This document shows, in pieces, positions 1 to 10,265 of a DNA stretch of 34,791 bases (its first letter is position 1; every line of letters starts with the position of its first letter). Location of the stretch: the NCBI GenBank assembly GCA_014801785.1, contig JAAVDN010000015.1, positions 17,673 to 52,463 of the forward strand, in the 5' to 3' direction. The translations under genes were made by a program, and so were the position numbers. Under the pieces are notes generated by a model, which made no database searches, had not been told where the DNA came from, and saw only the letters and a program-made list of their open reading frames with translations. This DNA comes from Bacteroides sp. GTDB taxonomy: Bacteria > Bacteroidota > Bacteroidia > Bacteroidales > Muribaculaceae.

Positions 1-533
1 TGGGCGTCAGCCAAAAGCTTGGCAGCCTCCTCCTCCTCGCGCGCACGCACACTGTAAGTCCCGAATTTATTGATTGACTGCGGTGTGAGTCCTAAATGAC
101 CCATGACCGGTATTCCGGCGGAAAGGATGCGGGACACAGACTCGGAAATCTCCTCTCCCCCCTCCATCTTCACGGCCTCGGCGTGGCTCTCCTTCATTAT
201 GCGTATAGCTGATGCGAGCGCCTCCTTGGAATTCCCCTGATAGGAACCGAACGGAAGATCGACGACCACCAAGGCCCTCCTGGTGCCCTTCATGACCGAT
301 TTGGCATGATAAATCATCTGGTCAAGGGTTATAGGGAGGGTAGTGACATTACCCGCCATTACATTGGAAGCGGAGTCGCCGACAAGAATAACATCCATTC
401 CCGCCTCATCGACGAGTTTGGCCGAAGAATAGTCGTAAGCTGTCAGCATGGCGATTTTCTCGCCACGGTTTTTCATCTGTATCAGGCGCTGGGTTGTGAC
501 CTTTCGCCCGTTATCGACTGTATTTGTAGACAT
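1..533 (-). CDS. panB: 3-methyl-2-oxobutanoate hydroxymethyltransferase, N-terminal part (cut by window edge)
   Basis: PanB transfers a hydroxymethyl group from methylenetetrahydrofolate to 2-oxoisovalerate, the first committed step of pantothenate synthesis in the cytoplasm. The frame reads [17 protein letters not shown] from the ATG at 533. It continues through family landmarks: [15 protein letters not shown], the metal-binding [24 protein letters not shown], and VKMEGGEE followed by [13 protein letters not shown]. About 177 residues are present and the C-terminal third lies beyond position 1. It starts 19 nt after the mrp stop, so it is probably the last or a late gene of a trmB-mrp-panB transcript. 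The identification is secure from motif order; only the C-terminus is unseen. Confidence 0.95.
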   Translation of the reverse strand, partial: MSTNTVDNGRKVTTQRLIQMKNRGEKIAMLTAYDYSSAKLVDEAGMDVILVGDSASNVMAGNVTTLPITLDQMIYHAKSVMKGTRRALVVVDLPFGSYQGNSKEALASAIRIMKESHAEAVKMEGGEEISESVSRILSAGIPVMGHLGLTPQSINKFGTYSVRAREEEEAAKLLADA

Positions 534-552
534 TGGAATCGTTTTTTTAGTC

Positions 553-1686
553 TCAGTGAGTGCGGACAATTTCGGTTTCGGGAAGCTCCCTGTTGCGTCG
601 TTCGCAAGCCTCGACAACCTTGTCGGCAAGTTCCGAGAACGCCTCGGCCTCAGGGTTACGCGTTCCTGACATGGAATCGCCGATAAGCCCTAACGAACTG
701 GGGGCTCCGCTGTCTACAGACTCGCAGATATCGGCCACAAGCGGAATACGGGCCAGCAACGGCACTCCGGCCTCCTTGGCGAGACGCTCGCCACCATCGC
801 GTCCGAAGATATAGTATTTCTCATCGGGATGGGAGGCAGGAGTGAACCAGGCCATGTTCTCTATCAGGCCGAGAATAGGGACATTGATTTTCTCTCCCTG
901 GAACATCGCTATCCCCTTGCGGGCATCGGCGACGGCGACCTCCTGGGGGGTGGTGACGACAACGACTCCGTTGATGGCCAGAGTCTGGACAAGGGTCAGA
1001 TGAATGTCGCTCGTGCCAGGAGGCATATCGATAAGGAAATAATCCAGGTCTCCCCACCAAGCATCGGAGATAAGCTGACGAAGGGCATTGCTGGCCATTC
1101 CGCCGCGCCAGAGCACTGCCGCAGCCGGATCGACGACAAATCCTATCGAAAGCATTTTGACTCCATACTTCTCGACGGGCTCGATCCAGTCGCGACCCTC
1201 CTGATTGACCATATACAGCTGCTCCCCCTCGACACCGAACATACGAGGCATAGAGGGACCGAATATATCAGCGTCCAGAAGACCGACCTTATAACCCTTT
1301 GCCGCAAGAGCGACCGCGAGATTGGCAGAGACCGTAGACTTGCCGACACCTCCCTTTCCGGAACTGATTCCTATTATATTCTTTACATTCGGAAGAAGCT
1401 TCTCCGGCTCCTTGGGCTTCGCCTCCTGACGGTATTTGACCGCGATGCGATCCTTGACATCGATTTCCGCATCGGCATAGACGGGAAGGGCAGCCTCTGC
1501 CGCGCGTACAACGGATTTGATGAACGGATCCGTAGGTTTTTCGAATATAAGGGAGAACGACACCTTATTGCCATCGATACGGATATCATCCTCTACCATA
1601 CCCAGCTCGACGATATTCTTGCCGTTGCCGGGATACTTGACATTTTTCAGTGCCTCAAGAATGAGGTTCGGATATAACGTCGCCAT
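553..1686 (-). CDS. mrp: Mrp/ApbC-type P-loop ATPase, putative iron-sulfur carrier
   Basis: This is a cytoplasmic Mrp/NBP35-family ATPase that in other bacteria helps deliver Fe-S clusters. Residues 1-90 form a MIP18/DUF59 domain. The ParA/MinD-like ATPase domain starts with the deviant Walker [14 protein letters not shown] (residues 106-118) and continues with [16 protein letters not shown] and [15 protein letters not shown]. The length of 377 aa is normal for the two-domain form. Where many Mrp proteins have a CPxC cluster-binding motif after the ENM segment, this protein has [20 protein letters not shown] (277-296) with no cysteine. From memory this cysteine-free version is usual in Bacteroidetes. 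The gene follows trmB by 56 nt and precedes panB by 19 nt. Confidence 0.93.
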   Translation of the reverse strand: MATLYPNLILEALKNVKYPGNGKNIVELGMVEDDIRIDGNKVSFSLIFEKPTDPFIKSVVRAAEAALPVYADAEIDVKDRIAVKYRQEAKPKEPEKLLPNVKNIIGISSGKGGVGKSTVSANLAVALAAKGYKVGLLDADIFGPSMPRMFGVEGEQLYMVNQEGRDWIEPVEKYGVKMLSIGFVVDPAAAVLWRGGMASNALRQLISDAWWGDLDYFLIDMPPGTSDIHLTLVQTLAINGVVVVTTPQEVAVADARKGIAMFQGEKINVPILGLIENMAWFTPASHPDEKYYIFGRDGGERLAKEAGVPLLARIPLVADICESVDSGAPSSLGLIGDSMSGTRNPEAEAFSELADKVVEACERRNRELPETEIVRTH

Positions 1687-1742
1687 TATCTTTATTTGCT
1701 TTTCTCTTTCTGTCTTTCGTTTTGGTTATCCTTCGCCCCCTA

Positions 1743-2534
1743 TTATTCAACGTCCGGGAGGGAAGTATGTTCTATGCGGGCGCCACGAAGACGCTCATCG
1801 ACGAGGCCGCGCGGATAAGCGCGGTAATCATCGCGTTCGATATCATCCTCCTCCGGTTCCCGTAGAACTTCTTCTCCCAGACGGAAGGATATGAGCTTGA
1901 TTTTCTTTCCGCGCGCGAGCCACTGCTGTTCGTAATATGTCTTTATGGAGCTTTCCGGATCCGCCTGACCGCTTCCGTAAAGGTCATCGGTCTGACGCAA
2001 TATCTCCAGAGAGTTGAGTTCGGCCAGACGACGGGTATATTCATAGAGGAAGGGGGAATCAGTCTTGAGATTGACAATTCCGTCAGGACCCATTATACGG
2101 CGGTAGTTCTCCAGAAAACGTGTGGAGGTCAATCGCTTGCGTGTCTTCTTCATCTGCGGGTCCGGGAACGTTATCCATAGTTCCGAGACCTCGCCGGGAG
2201 CGAAGAAACGGTCGATGAGTTCTATGCTCGTGCGAAGGAACGCGGCGTTCGGAATCGAGCGCTCCTCGACCTGCGTCGCTCCGCTCCACATCCGGGCTCC
2301 CTTGATGTCGAGTCCGATATAGTTTCGCGTTGGATCGGACTCAGCCAGTCCGACAGTATATTCACCCTTGCCGCAGCCGAGTTCCAGGACGATCGGCGCG
2401 TCACGATGAAAAAAATCCCGGTTCCAGCTTCCCTGCATGGGGAAGCCGGACTCGGGTATCAGATGACGCGGATATTCGAAAACGCAGTCATACTGCTTCA
2501 TATCCGCAAATTTCTTCAATTTGTTTTTTCCCAT
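1743..2534 (-). CDS. trmB: tRNA (guanine-N7-)-methyltransferase
   Basis: TrmB methylates G46 in the variable loop of tRNA using S-adenosylmethionine. The SAM-binding motif I is ELGCGKGEY (51-59), followed by YIGLDIKGARMW. The TrmB-typical catalytic segment is ITFPDPQ (121-127), followed by KKTRKRL. The length of 263 aa is slightly above the usual 210-240; the extra residues form a charged acidic C-terminal tail that I do not assign to a domain. The start at 2534 (MGKNKLKKFADMK) matches the family N-terminus in Bacteroidales. It begins the minus-strand run leading into mrp and panB. No clear promoter was seen in the 124 nt upstream. Confidence 0.95.
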   Translation of the reverse strand: MGKNKLKKFADMKQYDCVFEYPRHLIPESGFPMQGSWNRDFFHRDAPIVLELGCGKGEYTVGLAESDPTRNYIGLDIKGARMWSGATQVEERSIPNAAFLRTSIELIDRFFAPGEVSELWITFPDPQMKKTRKRLTSTRFLENYRRIMGPDGIVNLKTDSPFLYEYTRRLAELNSLEILRQTDDLYGSGQADPESSIKTYYEQQWLARGKKIKLISFRLGEEVLREPEEDDIERDDYRAYPRGLVDERLRGARIEHTSLPDVE

Positions 2535-2658
2535 TGTTCCTATCGGAATTATTAGGTATTCTTCTGACCGAATGTTTTATGAAATAATCAGAAGAGACGT
2601 TTATAGCGGGATAGAGGTTATAGCATGAAAGGGAGATAGCGTCAGACCGGCTTCTGCT

Positions 2659-4068
2659 TCAGCGGACAAGAAGCTTTACGCTTCGGCGCGCGCCATCGCC
2701 ACTCTCTACTGTCACTACAGCCATCTTCGTCGGAAATTCACTCATGTCAACCGTATAATCGATTCCGGCATTGCGCGCGGTTGCCACGCGGACTCCATCC
2801 TGAGTGTAGAGATCGCAGAAAGCGATTCCGGCGGGAGCACTGACATTCAACACGCCTCCGCTGAGATTGATAGTGATATTTCCATCGGTTCCGACTTCGC
2901 GCACCCCGATATCATCAGTCCGCACATTGAAGAGACCCCACACCGGATGCTCTTTCCAAAGCGAAACACTCTCTTCCGTCACATGAAGACCCACTTTCGA
3001 GGGGTCAAGGCGGGAGAAAGCATTTTCAGCTACTTCCGGAATCCTGTCGCCGAGATCGGTGGCGCTGATAGCCTGCAGTTGTCCGGCGCCGGCGAAACTC
3101 GCGGCATCGATGAAGTTGATATCGGCTCCTAAGAAGAGAGTCCGCACTGCATTATTGGCAAACGAATATTCCCCCGCAGAAGAGGCTCCGGAAAGGAGTC
3201 CGGAGGGATCGGTCCCGGGAGTGTTGGCAAGGAAAAGGTCCGGAATAGCGGCCGGGGAGCCGCTGACACTCACCAGCGAAGGATTATCGGCAAGAAATCC
3301 CTCACCGTAGCCGGCTGTCGGACTGACCGTCACGCTTCTGAGGGTAGGGATTCCGGCAAGAGCATAAGCTCCCCCTTTTTCGAGGGCCGGCAGAGAGAGT
3401 TCCGTGACGGCGCTTCCCGCCAGTATCTCGCTGCCGATAACCTTTATTCCTGTCGGAAGTTCGACAGACGCGAGGGAGAAGCATCCCTTGAAGAGAGCAT
3501 CAGGAAGATCCGTCACCTTTGTATGCGACATGGAAAGGCTCTCAAGCGATGAGCATCCGGCCAGACTATACCGTCCCATACTCTCCAGACTCTCCGGAAG
3601 AAGGAGGGTCGTCAGGGAGCTGCAGTTGTTAAGGGCATAAGGCGCAAGCTGAGTTGTTCCCTCGGAAACAACAACTTCCTCCAGAGCGGCGGAACCGGCA
3701 CACAGCGCCTCCCCCATGCGGGTCACTCCCGCCGGAAGGTAGATACTCCGGAAATTACTCTGATAGAAGAGAGCCTCCGGAAGCTCGTCAGCGGCAAACC
3801 GCTCGCGTCCGGGGAAAGCCTCGACAGCACCGCTGTAAGCGACCACCCGCGATTCCTGAAGATTTAACTCCAGGACACTCGCCGGAAGGTTCCGCAGAGC
3901 AGCCAGGTCCCGGGCATCGATGTTACCGACCACCTTGAGATTGGTGACATCGTTCGAGAGAGTCGCTATATAATCGGCGAGTTCGCCGGGATTGACCTCT
4001 ACGCGGGCGCCCTGGATCAGTCCTGCGGCCGCCACGAGAAGAGGAGAGAATATCATCAGTCGTTTCAT
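2659..4068 (-). CDS. BspA-like leucine-rich-repeat surface protein with putative T9SS C-terminal signal
   Basis: This is a probable secreted or surface protein of 469 aa. It starts with a signal peptide (MKRLMIFSPLLVAAAGLIQG). The middle is an array of LRR_5/BspA-type repeats, visible as recurring segments such as LPESLESMGRYSLAGCSSL and LPTGIKVIGSEILAGSAV. The last ~75 residues look like a type IX secretion sorting domain (VLNVSAPAGIAFCDLYTQDG, ending VVTVESGDGARRSVKLLVR). BspA-family proteins in oral Bacteroidales bind host or bacterial surface ligands; the ligand here cannot be read from sequence. It lies 98 nt downstream of a PorZ-like gene, but it has its own good promoter just before its start codon, so it is probably transcribed separately. 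Confidence 0.8.
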   Translation of the reverse strand: MKRLMIFSPLLVAAAGLIQGARVEVNPGELADYIATLSNDVTNLKVVGNIDARDLAALRNLPASVLELNLQESRVVAYSGAVEAFPGRERFAADELPEALFYQSNFRSIYLPAGVTRMGEALCAGSAALEEVVVSEGTTQLAPYALNNCSSLTTLLLPESLESMGRYSLAGCSSLESLSMSHTKVTDLPDALFKGCFSLASVELPTGIKVIGSEILAGSAVTELSLPALEKGGAYALAGIPTLRSVTVSPTAGYGEGFLADNPSLVSVSGSPAAIPDLFLANTPGTDPSGLLSGASSAGEYSFANNAVRTLFLGADINFIDAASFAGAGQLQAISATDLGDRIPEVAENAFSRLDPSKVGLHVTEESVSLWKEHPVWGLFNVRTDDIGVREVGTDGNITINLSGGVLNVSAPAGIAFCDLYTQDGVRVATARNAGIDYTVDMSEFPTKMAVVTVESGDGARRSVKLLVR

Positions 4069-4072
4069 GATG

Positions 4073-4103
4073 CAAATTTAATATTTTTTGACTGACCGCC
4101 AAA
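4073..4103 (-). promoter_or_regulatory. Bacteroidetes sigma-ABfr-type promoter for the BspA-like gene
   Basis: On the minus strand there is a TTTG at 4103-4100, a 19-nt spacer, and TAAATTTG at 4080-4073. This matches the Bacteroidetes TTTG-N19-TAnnTTTG consensus in both elements. The -7 element ends only 4 nt before the ATG at 4068, so transcription should begin at or next to the start codon. The mRNA would then be leaderless or nearly so, unless translation begins at the Met at codon 5. Confidence 0.65.
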
Positions 4104-4166
4104 CGTTTCCGAACCTGTCCGCGAAGGAGAAAGCACACCGTGTCGGTCGGAAGCACATTCTATAAA

Positions 4167-6668
4167 TCAGTTGATGACAAGGATTTTAGTAGCCTTCGAC
4201 ATTGCGTCGTCATTGGGTCCTGTGGAGGCCAGGACGTAATATACGCCGCTGCCGACGCGCTTTCCGTGGATATTCGCCAGATCCCATGTCACCTGCCCGC
4301 TCGCCGCGAATCCTAATTCGCGGACAAGATGCCCCTTCGCATCCACTATCTTGACAATCGAATTGTCAACCAGACCGTCGATGGTCACATAGCCGAGATA
4401 ATCCGGCGTCACAGGATTGGGATATGCGCGGGCATAGTCGAAATCAGTGCCGTCTCCGACGGTGTAGGGACGGTATTCGGCAAGACCGTTGGAAGTCGAG
4501 ACCATCATGGTCGCCAGATCGGGAGAATAAGCGATCGCATAGACCTCGTCGGAGGGGAGTTCGGAGTTGGAGGTGTCGGCAGTGGTGATGACCTCCGAGC
4601 CGTCGGCGGCTACACATACCAGTCCGGCGCCGCGCGTCGCAAGCCATTTACGGTTGCGCGGATCTGTCACTATGTTGTTGATAGCCACTCCGTCAAGAAG
4701 ATAGTCGGCAAGGGAGGTGCCGTCATTACGCGCGATTTTGAAGCGGTTCACGGTATTGCCACCCGCCAGGAGAACACGTGGATTGACCGTAATGATTCCC
4801 GAATCGGTCGCTATCCATACCAACCCTGTCTGCGTATCCTCAATCATATCGAGGATTCCCCATCCGCCGAGGGCCTGCCCATCCTGATCCCGTGCCTGTT
4901 CGAGGGTGAAGGAGCGTTTCTGGTCATCCGAAGCGGTTGTCGGAGTTCCTTTGGTGTCGTAGACCATCAGTTCGGCGTTCGGAGCGCCGTCGGAGATGAG
5001 GAGTATCCCGGCGTTGGAGCCGCTGAGCGGCAACACGCGGGCGGAGGAGGAGGGAGACAGGGAGCCGAGGCTAAGGCGCGTCATGGCGCGGTATTGCGAG
5101 GCGTTGCGGCTTGCCAGACGTGCCTCCGGTGTCCAGACCCATAGTTCGCCGGCGGGATTCTGGTTGAAGTTCATGAAGACAGTCCAGAGGTTGCCGCTCT
5201 GGTCGAAAGCCGGTCTTGAGAAGGAACTGACTGCCGCCCAGTCCTGATTGACCTCATGAACCTTGACAAAACCGGGAAGCTGGTCCCAGGAGGCGTCAGG
5301 ACGAGAGAGATGCAGTATATCTGTCGGATCGTCGAGATTGACACGTAGCAACCCCGTCAGCAGCGAACCGAAATAGGCCATATTGGGAGCCATCGGGTCA
5401 ATGACAGGTCCCGAAGGATTGGAGAAGGCCGGTATCTGCTGCGGATTGCGGTCCGCGAATCCATATTGGGTCCACGAGCCATCCTTGAGTCCGGAAAGCT
5501 GGAGGGGATTGTGGAGGGCCTGGTTGGAGAAGGTCGGTCCCAGGTCATGGTTGGCCGCAAGAAATCCGTAGTTAGGGCTCCAGGCCAGGCTTGTCGACTG
5601 GAACGGGCGCGGCGCGTCAGGCATAGAAGGTTCTGAGAGGGTTGTCCATTCCGCCGGATTTCCGGGCTTTGACAATATGCGGTAATAATAACCGCTTCCC
5701 TCGGGAGCGAAAATGAACTTGAGATTTCCGTAGCTGGCAGCCTGATTGTTGGCGTCAGCAGCCTCGACGGAGGATAGTTCCAGAGTTCCATCCTCCTTGA
5801 GCTGTCCCATACGGTTGCCGAGCGCGACGATATATCCGTCGCGGTTGCGGCTGTGGAAGGCGCCGTAGCTGGAACGCAGTTCCTGCGGAGAGAGAGTCTC
5901 TCCCTTAAGGTCGAGTTTCCAGAGATAGTTCTGTTTATTGTTGAGGGTCAGCAGGCCGCAGGCCTCATCGCCGAGAGGGAGGAACTGATAGGGTTCCCCA
6001 TCGATTATCTCGCGGCGGTAGTCCTCAAGAGAGAGAGGAATATTGTCAGCGGGAGCGACCAGGATTTCCAGGCCGTCGGTGACCAGGAATTTGTCGCCGG
6101 CACGCGCAACGCTCTTGAGCGGAGTGCGGTAGAGGCGGGAATCGGCGACCTCCCCTTTGCTGTCGTTGATGCTTATGAACCCGAAGTTGGTAGCCAGATA
6201 GGCACGGTCGTTTTCGGGATCGAACGTTATGCTGTTTACCTTCTTGTCGGAAGCTCCGTTGAAGGAGCGCAGAGCCGGGATGTTGACAACCTCTCCGTTG
6301 TCGTAAAGGAGATCTATGCTGTAGTCCTCATGGACGAGGAGGAGATACTCCTTCTGAGGATTATATTCGGCGGCTGCTATCAGGTCGGAGCTCAATCCGG
6401 CCTGGCGTCCCAACGGACGGACCTCCCCCGAAACCTGATCGATGCTGAAGAGAAACGATATGTCGCGGTTATTATCCGGAATATCGGCGCGATAGACCTG
6501 CGGGCGGGCGAGGTAATAACTGAGTGTCGGCCCCTGAAAGACACGGGCCGGAAGAGGATTGAAGGTTGTATGGAACTGCCAGGTGCCGCTCGGACGCGCA
6601 CCCTGGGAGAAGGCTGCCGGCGAGATGGCGGCCATTGTCAGGACAATAGAAAAGATTTTTTTCAACAT
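4167..6668 (-). CDS. PorZ-like two-component-propeller protein with T9SS-type C-terminal domain
   Basis: A large secreted protein of 833 aa with a signal peptide (MLKKIFSIVLTMAAISPAAFSQ). The body shows repeated propeller blades with motifs such as NSITFDPENDRAYLATNFGF, GLVWIATDSGIITVNP and DPRNRKWLATRGAGLVCV, typical of two-component-regulator beta-propellers. The final ~85 residues begin with YARAYPNPVTPDYLG and end YYVLASTG...KATKILVIN, a standard type IX secretion sorting module. This architecture and length match PorZ of Porphyromonas gingivalis, a surface component of the T9SS attachment complex. The PorZ assignment rests on architecture, so another propeller-CTD protein is possible. 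It lies 37 nt after rdgB and upstream of a second T9SS-tagged protein. Confidence 0.72.
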   Translation of the reverse strand: MLKKIFSIVLTMAAISPAAFSQGARPSGTWQFHTTFNPLPARVFQGPTLSYYLARPQVYRADIPDNNRDISFLFSIDQVSGEVRPLGRQAGLSSDLIAAAEYNPQKEYLLLVHEDYSIDLLYDNGEVVNIPALRSFNGASDKKVNSITFDPENDRAYLATNFGFISINDSKGEVADSRLYRTPLKSVARAGDKFLVTDGLEILVAPADNIPLSLEDYRREIIDGEPYQFLPLGDEACGLLTLNNKQNYLWKLDLKGETLSPQELRSSYGAFHSRNRDGYIVALGNRMGQLKEDGTLELSSVEAADANNQAASYGNLKFIFAPEGSGYYYRILSKPGNPAEWTTLSEPSMPDAPRPFQSTSLAWSPNYGFLAANHDLGPTFSNQALHNPLQLSGLKDGSWTQYGFADRNPQQIPAFSNPSGPVIDPMAPNMAYFGSLLTGLLRVNLDDPTDILHLSRPDASWDQLPGFVKVHEVNQDWAAVSSFSRPAFDQSGNLWTVFMNFNQNPAGELWVWTPEARLASRNASQYRAMTRLSLGSLSPSSSARVLPLSGSNAGILLISDGAPNAELMVYDTKGTPTTASDDQKRSFTLEQARDQDGQALGGWGILDMIEDTQTGLVWIATDSGIITVNPRVLLAGGNTVNRFKIARNDGTSLADYLLDGVAINNIVTDPRNRKWLATRGAGLVCVAADGSEVITTADTSNSELPSDEVYAIAYSPDLATMMVSTSNGLAEYRPYTVGDGTDFDYARAYPNPVTPDYLGYVTIDGLVDNSIVKIVDAKGHLVRELGFAASGQVTWDLANIHGKRVGSGVYYVLASTGPNDDAMSKATKILVIN

Positions 6669-6705
6669 CAGTCGGTTATGGAGATGGTTGTGGTGGTGAT
6701 CAGGA

Positions 6706-7302
6706 TTAATTATCTGCGTCCGCAGTTTCCTCGGTCAGGAAGCGGGCGAACGCGCGGACGGCACGCCCGCGGTGGGAAATGGCGTTTTTAGCCTCGGGAC
6801 TCATCTCGGCGAAACTGACCCCTGTCTCTACAGGAACAAAGACCGGGTCATATCCGAAACCGTCGGTTCCGGCGGGAGTCCGCGCTATGGTTCCGTCAAC
6901 ACGTCCCGAAAAGGTATATTCCTTCCCGTCGAGACAGAGGGCGACAACGGTGGCGAAATGAGCCTCGCGGTCATCCTTCCCTTCCATTTCGGAAAGAAGT
7001 TTGCGGATATTGTCGGCCGGTGAGCAGTGAGGACCCGCATAACGGGCCGAATAGACTCCCGGCGCTCCGTCGAGAGCGTCTACCATCAGTCCTGTGTCAT
7101 CTGAGAAACAGTCATAGCCATAACGATCCCTGACCCAACGGGCCTTCTGAAGGGCGTTCCCTTCAAGTGTATCTGCCGTCTCGGGAATATCATCGTGGCA
7201 ATTTATGTCGCTGAGAGAGAGGATTTCGATGGAGTTGCCGAGAATCTCGCGCACTTCTGCGAGTTTATGAGGGTTATTGGTGGCGAAAACCAGTTTTTTC
7301 AT
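6706..7302 (-). CDS. rdgB: RdgB/HAM1 non-canonical purine NTP pyrophosphatase
   Basis: Hydrolyses dITP, ITP and XTP to monophosphates, keeping deaminated purines out of nucleic acids. The family motifs are all present: [12 protein letters not shown] at the N-terminus, [29 protein letters not shown] and [11 protein letters not shown] chose the ATG at 7302 ([10 protein letters not shown]) because it gives the normal 198-aa protein. The longer reading frame back to 7422 would add 40 residues that run through an intergenic hairpin and have no family support. It sits between leuS and the PorZ-like gene on the same strand. Confidence 0.94.
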   Translation of the reverse strand: MKKLVFATNNPHKLAEVREILGNSIEILSLSDINCHDDIPETADTLEGNALQKARWVRDRYGYDCFSDDTGLMVDALDGAPGVYSARYAGPHCSPADNIRKLLSEMEGKDDREAHFATVVALCLDGKEYTFSGRVDGTIARTPAGTDGFGYDPVFVPVETGVSFAEMSPEAKNAISHRGRAVRAFARFLTEETADADN

Positions 7303-7380
7303 AATAGAATCAACGATTTCATATAGTGTTTTATTGCCCCGCGGAGGGGATGAGGAGCGTATCATACTTTTTAACAGCGA

Positions 7381-7406
7381 CAGGCCGGAGTTTTCACTCC
7401 GGCCTG
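7381..7406. terminator. Perfect 10-bp hairpin between leuS and rdgB
   Basis: CAGGCCGGAG and CTCCGGCCTG form a perfect 10-bp stem with a 6-nt TTTTCA loop, 40 nt after the leuS stop. No U-run follows on either strand, so this is a terminator-like or mRNA-end hairpin rather than a classical intrinsic terminator. Similar U-less hairpins follow other minus-strand genes here (25023-25048 and 25883-25916). Confidence 0.5.
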
Positions 7407-7446
7407 CTATGACACCGTCCATGAATAATGGAACGGTAAGTCGTTC

Positions 7447-10209
7447 TCAGACAACGACGTTGACGATTCGGTTCGGGACGACAATCACCTTCTTCGGTTC
7501 CTTGCCATCAAGCCATTTGGCGGCAAGTTCGTGACCGAGGGCTATCGCGCGGACGCTCTCCTGATCGGAACCGGCGGGGACTTCCACTTTGAAGCGCACC
7601 TTACCGTTGAAGCTGACAGGATAGGTGACACTCTCCTCGACAAGGGCGCTCTCGTCATAAACGGGCCATTCGGAATCGACGACGCTTGTCTCATGTCCCA
7701 GTCGGTGCCACATCTCTTCGGCGATGTGAGGCGCGAACGGGGCCAGCAACCGGCCGACGACATCGAACGCCTTGCGGTTGGTCGTCTTGAGGCCGGTCAG
7801 TTCGTTGACCGCAATCATGAACGCGGCGACAGAGGTGTTGAAAGAGAAATTCTCGATATCCGAGGTCACCTTCTTCACCAGTTTGTTGACACTCTTGGCC
7901 TCCTCCTTGGTCAGGGGTTCATCCTTTGTCAGGTCAACCTTCTCGAAAAGGTTCCAGAGCTTGCGCAGGAAGCGGTTTACTCCATCGATGCCGTTCGTGT
8001 CCCAGGGTTTCGACTGCTCCACGGGTCCGAGGAACATCTCGTAGAGGCGGAGGGTGTCGGCTCCGTAACGCTCGACGATATCATCCGGGTTGACCACATT
8101 GAACATCGACTTCGACATCTTCTCGACAGCCCAGCCGCAGATATATTTCCCATCCTCAAGGATAAATTCGGCATCGGCGAACTCCGGGCGCCAGCGGCGG
8201 AAGGCCTCCGTGTCGAGACGGTCGTTTGAAACCATAGAGATATCGACTCTGATGGGTGTGACGTCATATTGATCCTTTAGTCCGTGGGAGACAAAGGTAT
8301 TGCTGTTCTTTATGCGGTAGACGAAGCTCGTGCGCCCCTGAATCATTCCCTGGTTGACGAGTTTGCGGAACGGCTCCTCCTCGACGACGAGTCCGAGATC
8401 ATAGAGGAATTTATTCCAGAAGCGGGAATAGATGAGATGGCCGGTCGCATGCTCGGCGCCTCCGACATAAAGGTCAACCTGACGCCAGTATGCGTTTGCC
8501 TCGGGGCTGACCAGCGCCTTGTCGTTGTGAGGATCCATATAGCGCAGGTAGTAGGCCGAAGATCCGGCGAATCCGGGCATGGTGCAGAGTTCCAGAGGAT
8601 AACCATCGGGAGAAACCCAGTTTGCGGCGCGTCCCAACGGAGGCTCGCCGTCAGAGGTCGGCAGATAGCTCGGAACTTCCGGCAACAGAAGAGGAAGTGC
8701 GTCTTCTTCAAGAAGATAGGGGACGCCGTCGCGATAGTAGACCGGGAATGGCTCTCCCCAGTAACGCTGACGCGAGAAGATGGCGTCGCGCAATCTGTAG
8801 TTGGTCTTGACCTTTCCTATACCTTTCTGACGGATGAATTCCTTTGTCTTGGCAATCGCCTCCTTGACCTCCAGACCATTCAGGTCCAGCTCCGGTCCCT
8901 TGGAATTGACCATCTTTCCCTCCTTGGCGTCGAAGCTCTCTTCGGAGACGTCCGCCCCCTCGATGAGAGGTATGATCGGAAGGTTGAATTTCTTGGCAAA
9001 GGCATAGTCACGCGAGTCATGGGCGGGGACGGCCATGATTGCGCCCGTTCCGTAGCCGGCAAGGACATAATCGCTTATCCATACCGGTATCGGTTCCCCT
9101 GTCAGAGGATTGATGGCATAGCTGCCGGAGAAGACCCCGGTAACCTTCTTGTCTATCTGGCGCTCGCGCTCCGTCTTGTGGCTCACCTCGGCACGGTAAG
9201 CTTTTACGGCCTCGGCCTGTTCAGGGGTGGTCAGCATATCGACGTATGCCGACTCGGGGGCGAGAACCATGAATGTCACGCCGAAGATTGTGTCGGCGCG
9301 GGTTGTGAATATTTCGAGTTCAAGATCGGAATCCTTTACCGGAAAGCGCATCTCGGCGCCTTCGCTGCGTCCGATCCAGTTCTTCTGAGTCTCTTTCAGC
9401 GAATCGCTCCATTCGACCTTATCCAGGCCGGAAAGGAGACGGGGAGCGTAGGCGGAGACGCGCAGACACCATTGACGCATCATCTTCTGCTCGACAGGAT
9501 ACCCTCCGCGGACACTGAGTCCTTCCGAGACCTCGTCGTTGGCGAGCACCGTCCCGAGAGCCTCACACCAGTTGACCATCGTCTCGGCCTGATAGGCCAT
9601 ACGCCAGTTCATCAGGGTCTCGCGGCGAGCCTTCTCATCCATAGCGTTCCAGTCGGCAGCTGTCAGTTCAAGTTCCTTTGAGCCGGCGGCGTGCAGACCG
9701 GAGGTGCCGTTCTTCTCCAGATGGGCGACCAATTCGGAAATCGGACGGGCCTGGGAGCGTTCCGTATCGTAATAATGATCGAACATCTGCATGAAGACCC
9801 ACTGCGTCCATTTGTAATACTCCGGGTCGCAGGTGCGGACCTCGCGGCTCCAGTCGAACGAGAAGCCGAGTTTGTCGAGCTGCCCGCGATAACGCGCGAT
9901 ATTCTCCATCGTCGTCTTCTCCGGATGCTGCCCTGTCTGGATGGCATACTGTTCGGCGGGTAGGCCGTAAGCGTCATAACCCATCGGATGCAGCACATTG
10001 AAGCCCTGCTGGCGCTTGTAACGCGCATAGATGTCGCTCGCGATATATCCCAGAGGATGGCCGACGTGCAGACCGGCTCCCGACGGATAGGGGAACATAT
10101 CCAGAACGTAGAACTTCTTCCTGGCCGCATCCTCGCGGACCTTATAAGTCTCGTTGTCGCGCCAGTAATCACGCCAGCGCTGTTCGATTTCCTTATGATT
10201 ATATTCCAT
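7447..10209 (-). CDS. leuS: Leucine-tRNA ligase
   Basis: Charges tRNA-Leu in the cytoplasm. The class I signature is [16 protein letters not shown], with the HIGH motif as HVGH at residues 48-51. The KMSKS loop is intact at 697-701 ([18 protein letters not shown]). An editing domain ([38 protein letters not shown]) lies between the two halves, and the C-terminus carries the anticodon-binding region. The length of 920 aa with start [16 protein letters not shown] is typical of Bacteroidales LeuRS. The opposite strand also holds a 465-codon open frame, which is a composition artefact. Confidence 0.98.
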   Translation of the reverse strand: MEYNHKEIEQRWRDYWRDNETYKVREDAARKKFYVLDMFPYPSGAGLHVGHPLGYIASDIYARYKRQQGFNVLHPMGYDAYGLPAEQYAIQTGQHPEKTTMENIARYRGQLDKLGFSFDWSREVRTCDPEYYKWTQWVFMQMFDHYYDTERSQARPISELVAHLEKNGTSGLHAAGSKELELTAADWNAMDEKARRETLMNWRMAYQAETMVNWCEALGTVLANDEVSEGLSVRGGYPVEQKMMRQWCLRVSAYAPRLLSGLDKVEWSDSLKETQKNWIGRSEGAEMRFPVKDSDLELEIFTTRADTIFGVTFMVLAPESAYVDMLTTPEQAEAVKAYRAEVSHKTERERQIDKKVTGVFSGSYAINPLTGEPIPVWISDYVLAGYGTGAIMAVPAHDSRDYAFAKKFNLPIIPLIEGADVSEESFDAKEGKMVNSKGPELDLNGLEVKEAIAKTKEFIRQKGIGKVKTNYRLRDAIFSRQRYWGEPFPVYYRDGVPYLLEEDALPLLLPEVPSYLPTSDGEPPLGRAANWVSPDGYPLELCTMPGFAGSSAYYLRYMDPHNDKALVSPEANAYWRQVDLYVGGAEHATGHLIYSRFWNKFLYDLGLVVEEEPFRKLVNQGMIQGRTSFVYRIKNSNTFVSHGLKDQYDVTPIRVDISMVSNDRLDTEAFRRWRPEFADAEFILEDGKYICGWAVEKMSKSMFNVVNPDDIVERYGADTLRLYEMFLGPVEQSKPWDTNGIDGVNRFLRKLWNLFEKVDLTKDEPLTKEEAKSVNKLVKKVTSDIENFSFNTSVAAFMIAVNELTGLKTTNRKAFDVVGRLLAPFAPHIAEEMWHRLGHETSVVDSEWPVYDESALVEESVTYPVSFNGKVRFKVEVPAGSDQESVRAIALGHELAAKWLDGKEPKKVIVVPNRIVNVVV

Positions 10210-10265
10210 GTTATTTGTTGTGTCCTTCTTTTGTATAATGGAAGATGATTCTCCCGCTCAATATA

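Noticed and set aside
7303-7422. 40-residue N-terminal extension of rdgB
   Set aside because: It passes through a perfect hairpin and has no family support; [10 protein letters not shown] at 7302 is the standard start.
8284-9681. 465-codon plus-strand open frame
   Set aside because: It lies fully antisense to leuS, whose motifs are intact. No recognisable protein; it is a by-product of G+C-rich codon bias. The same applies to plus-strand frames at 829-1677, 4329-5144 and 5853-6791.
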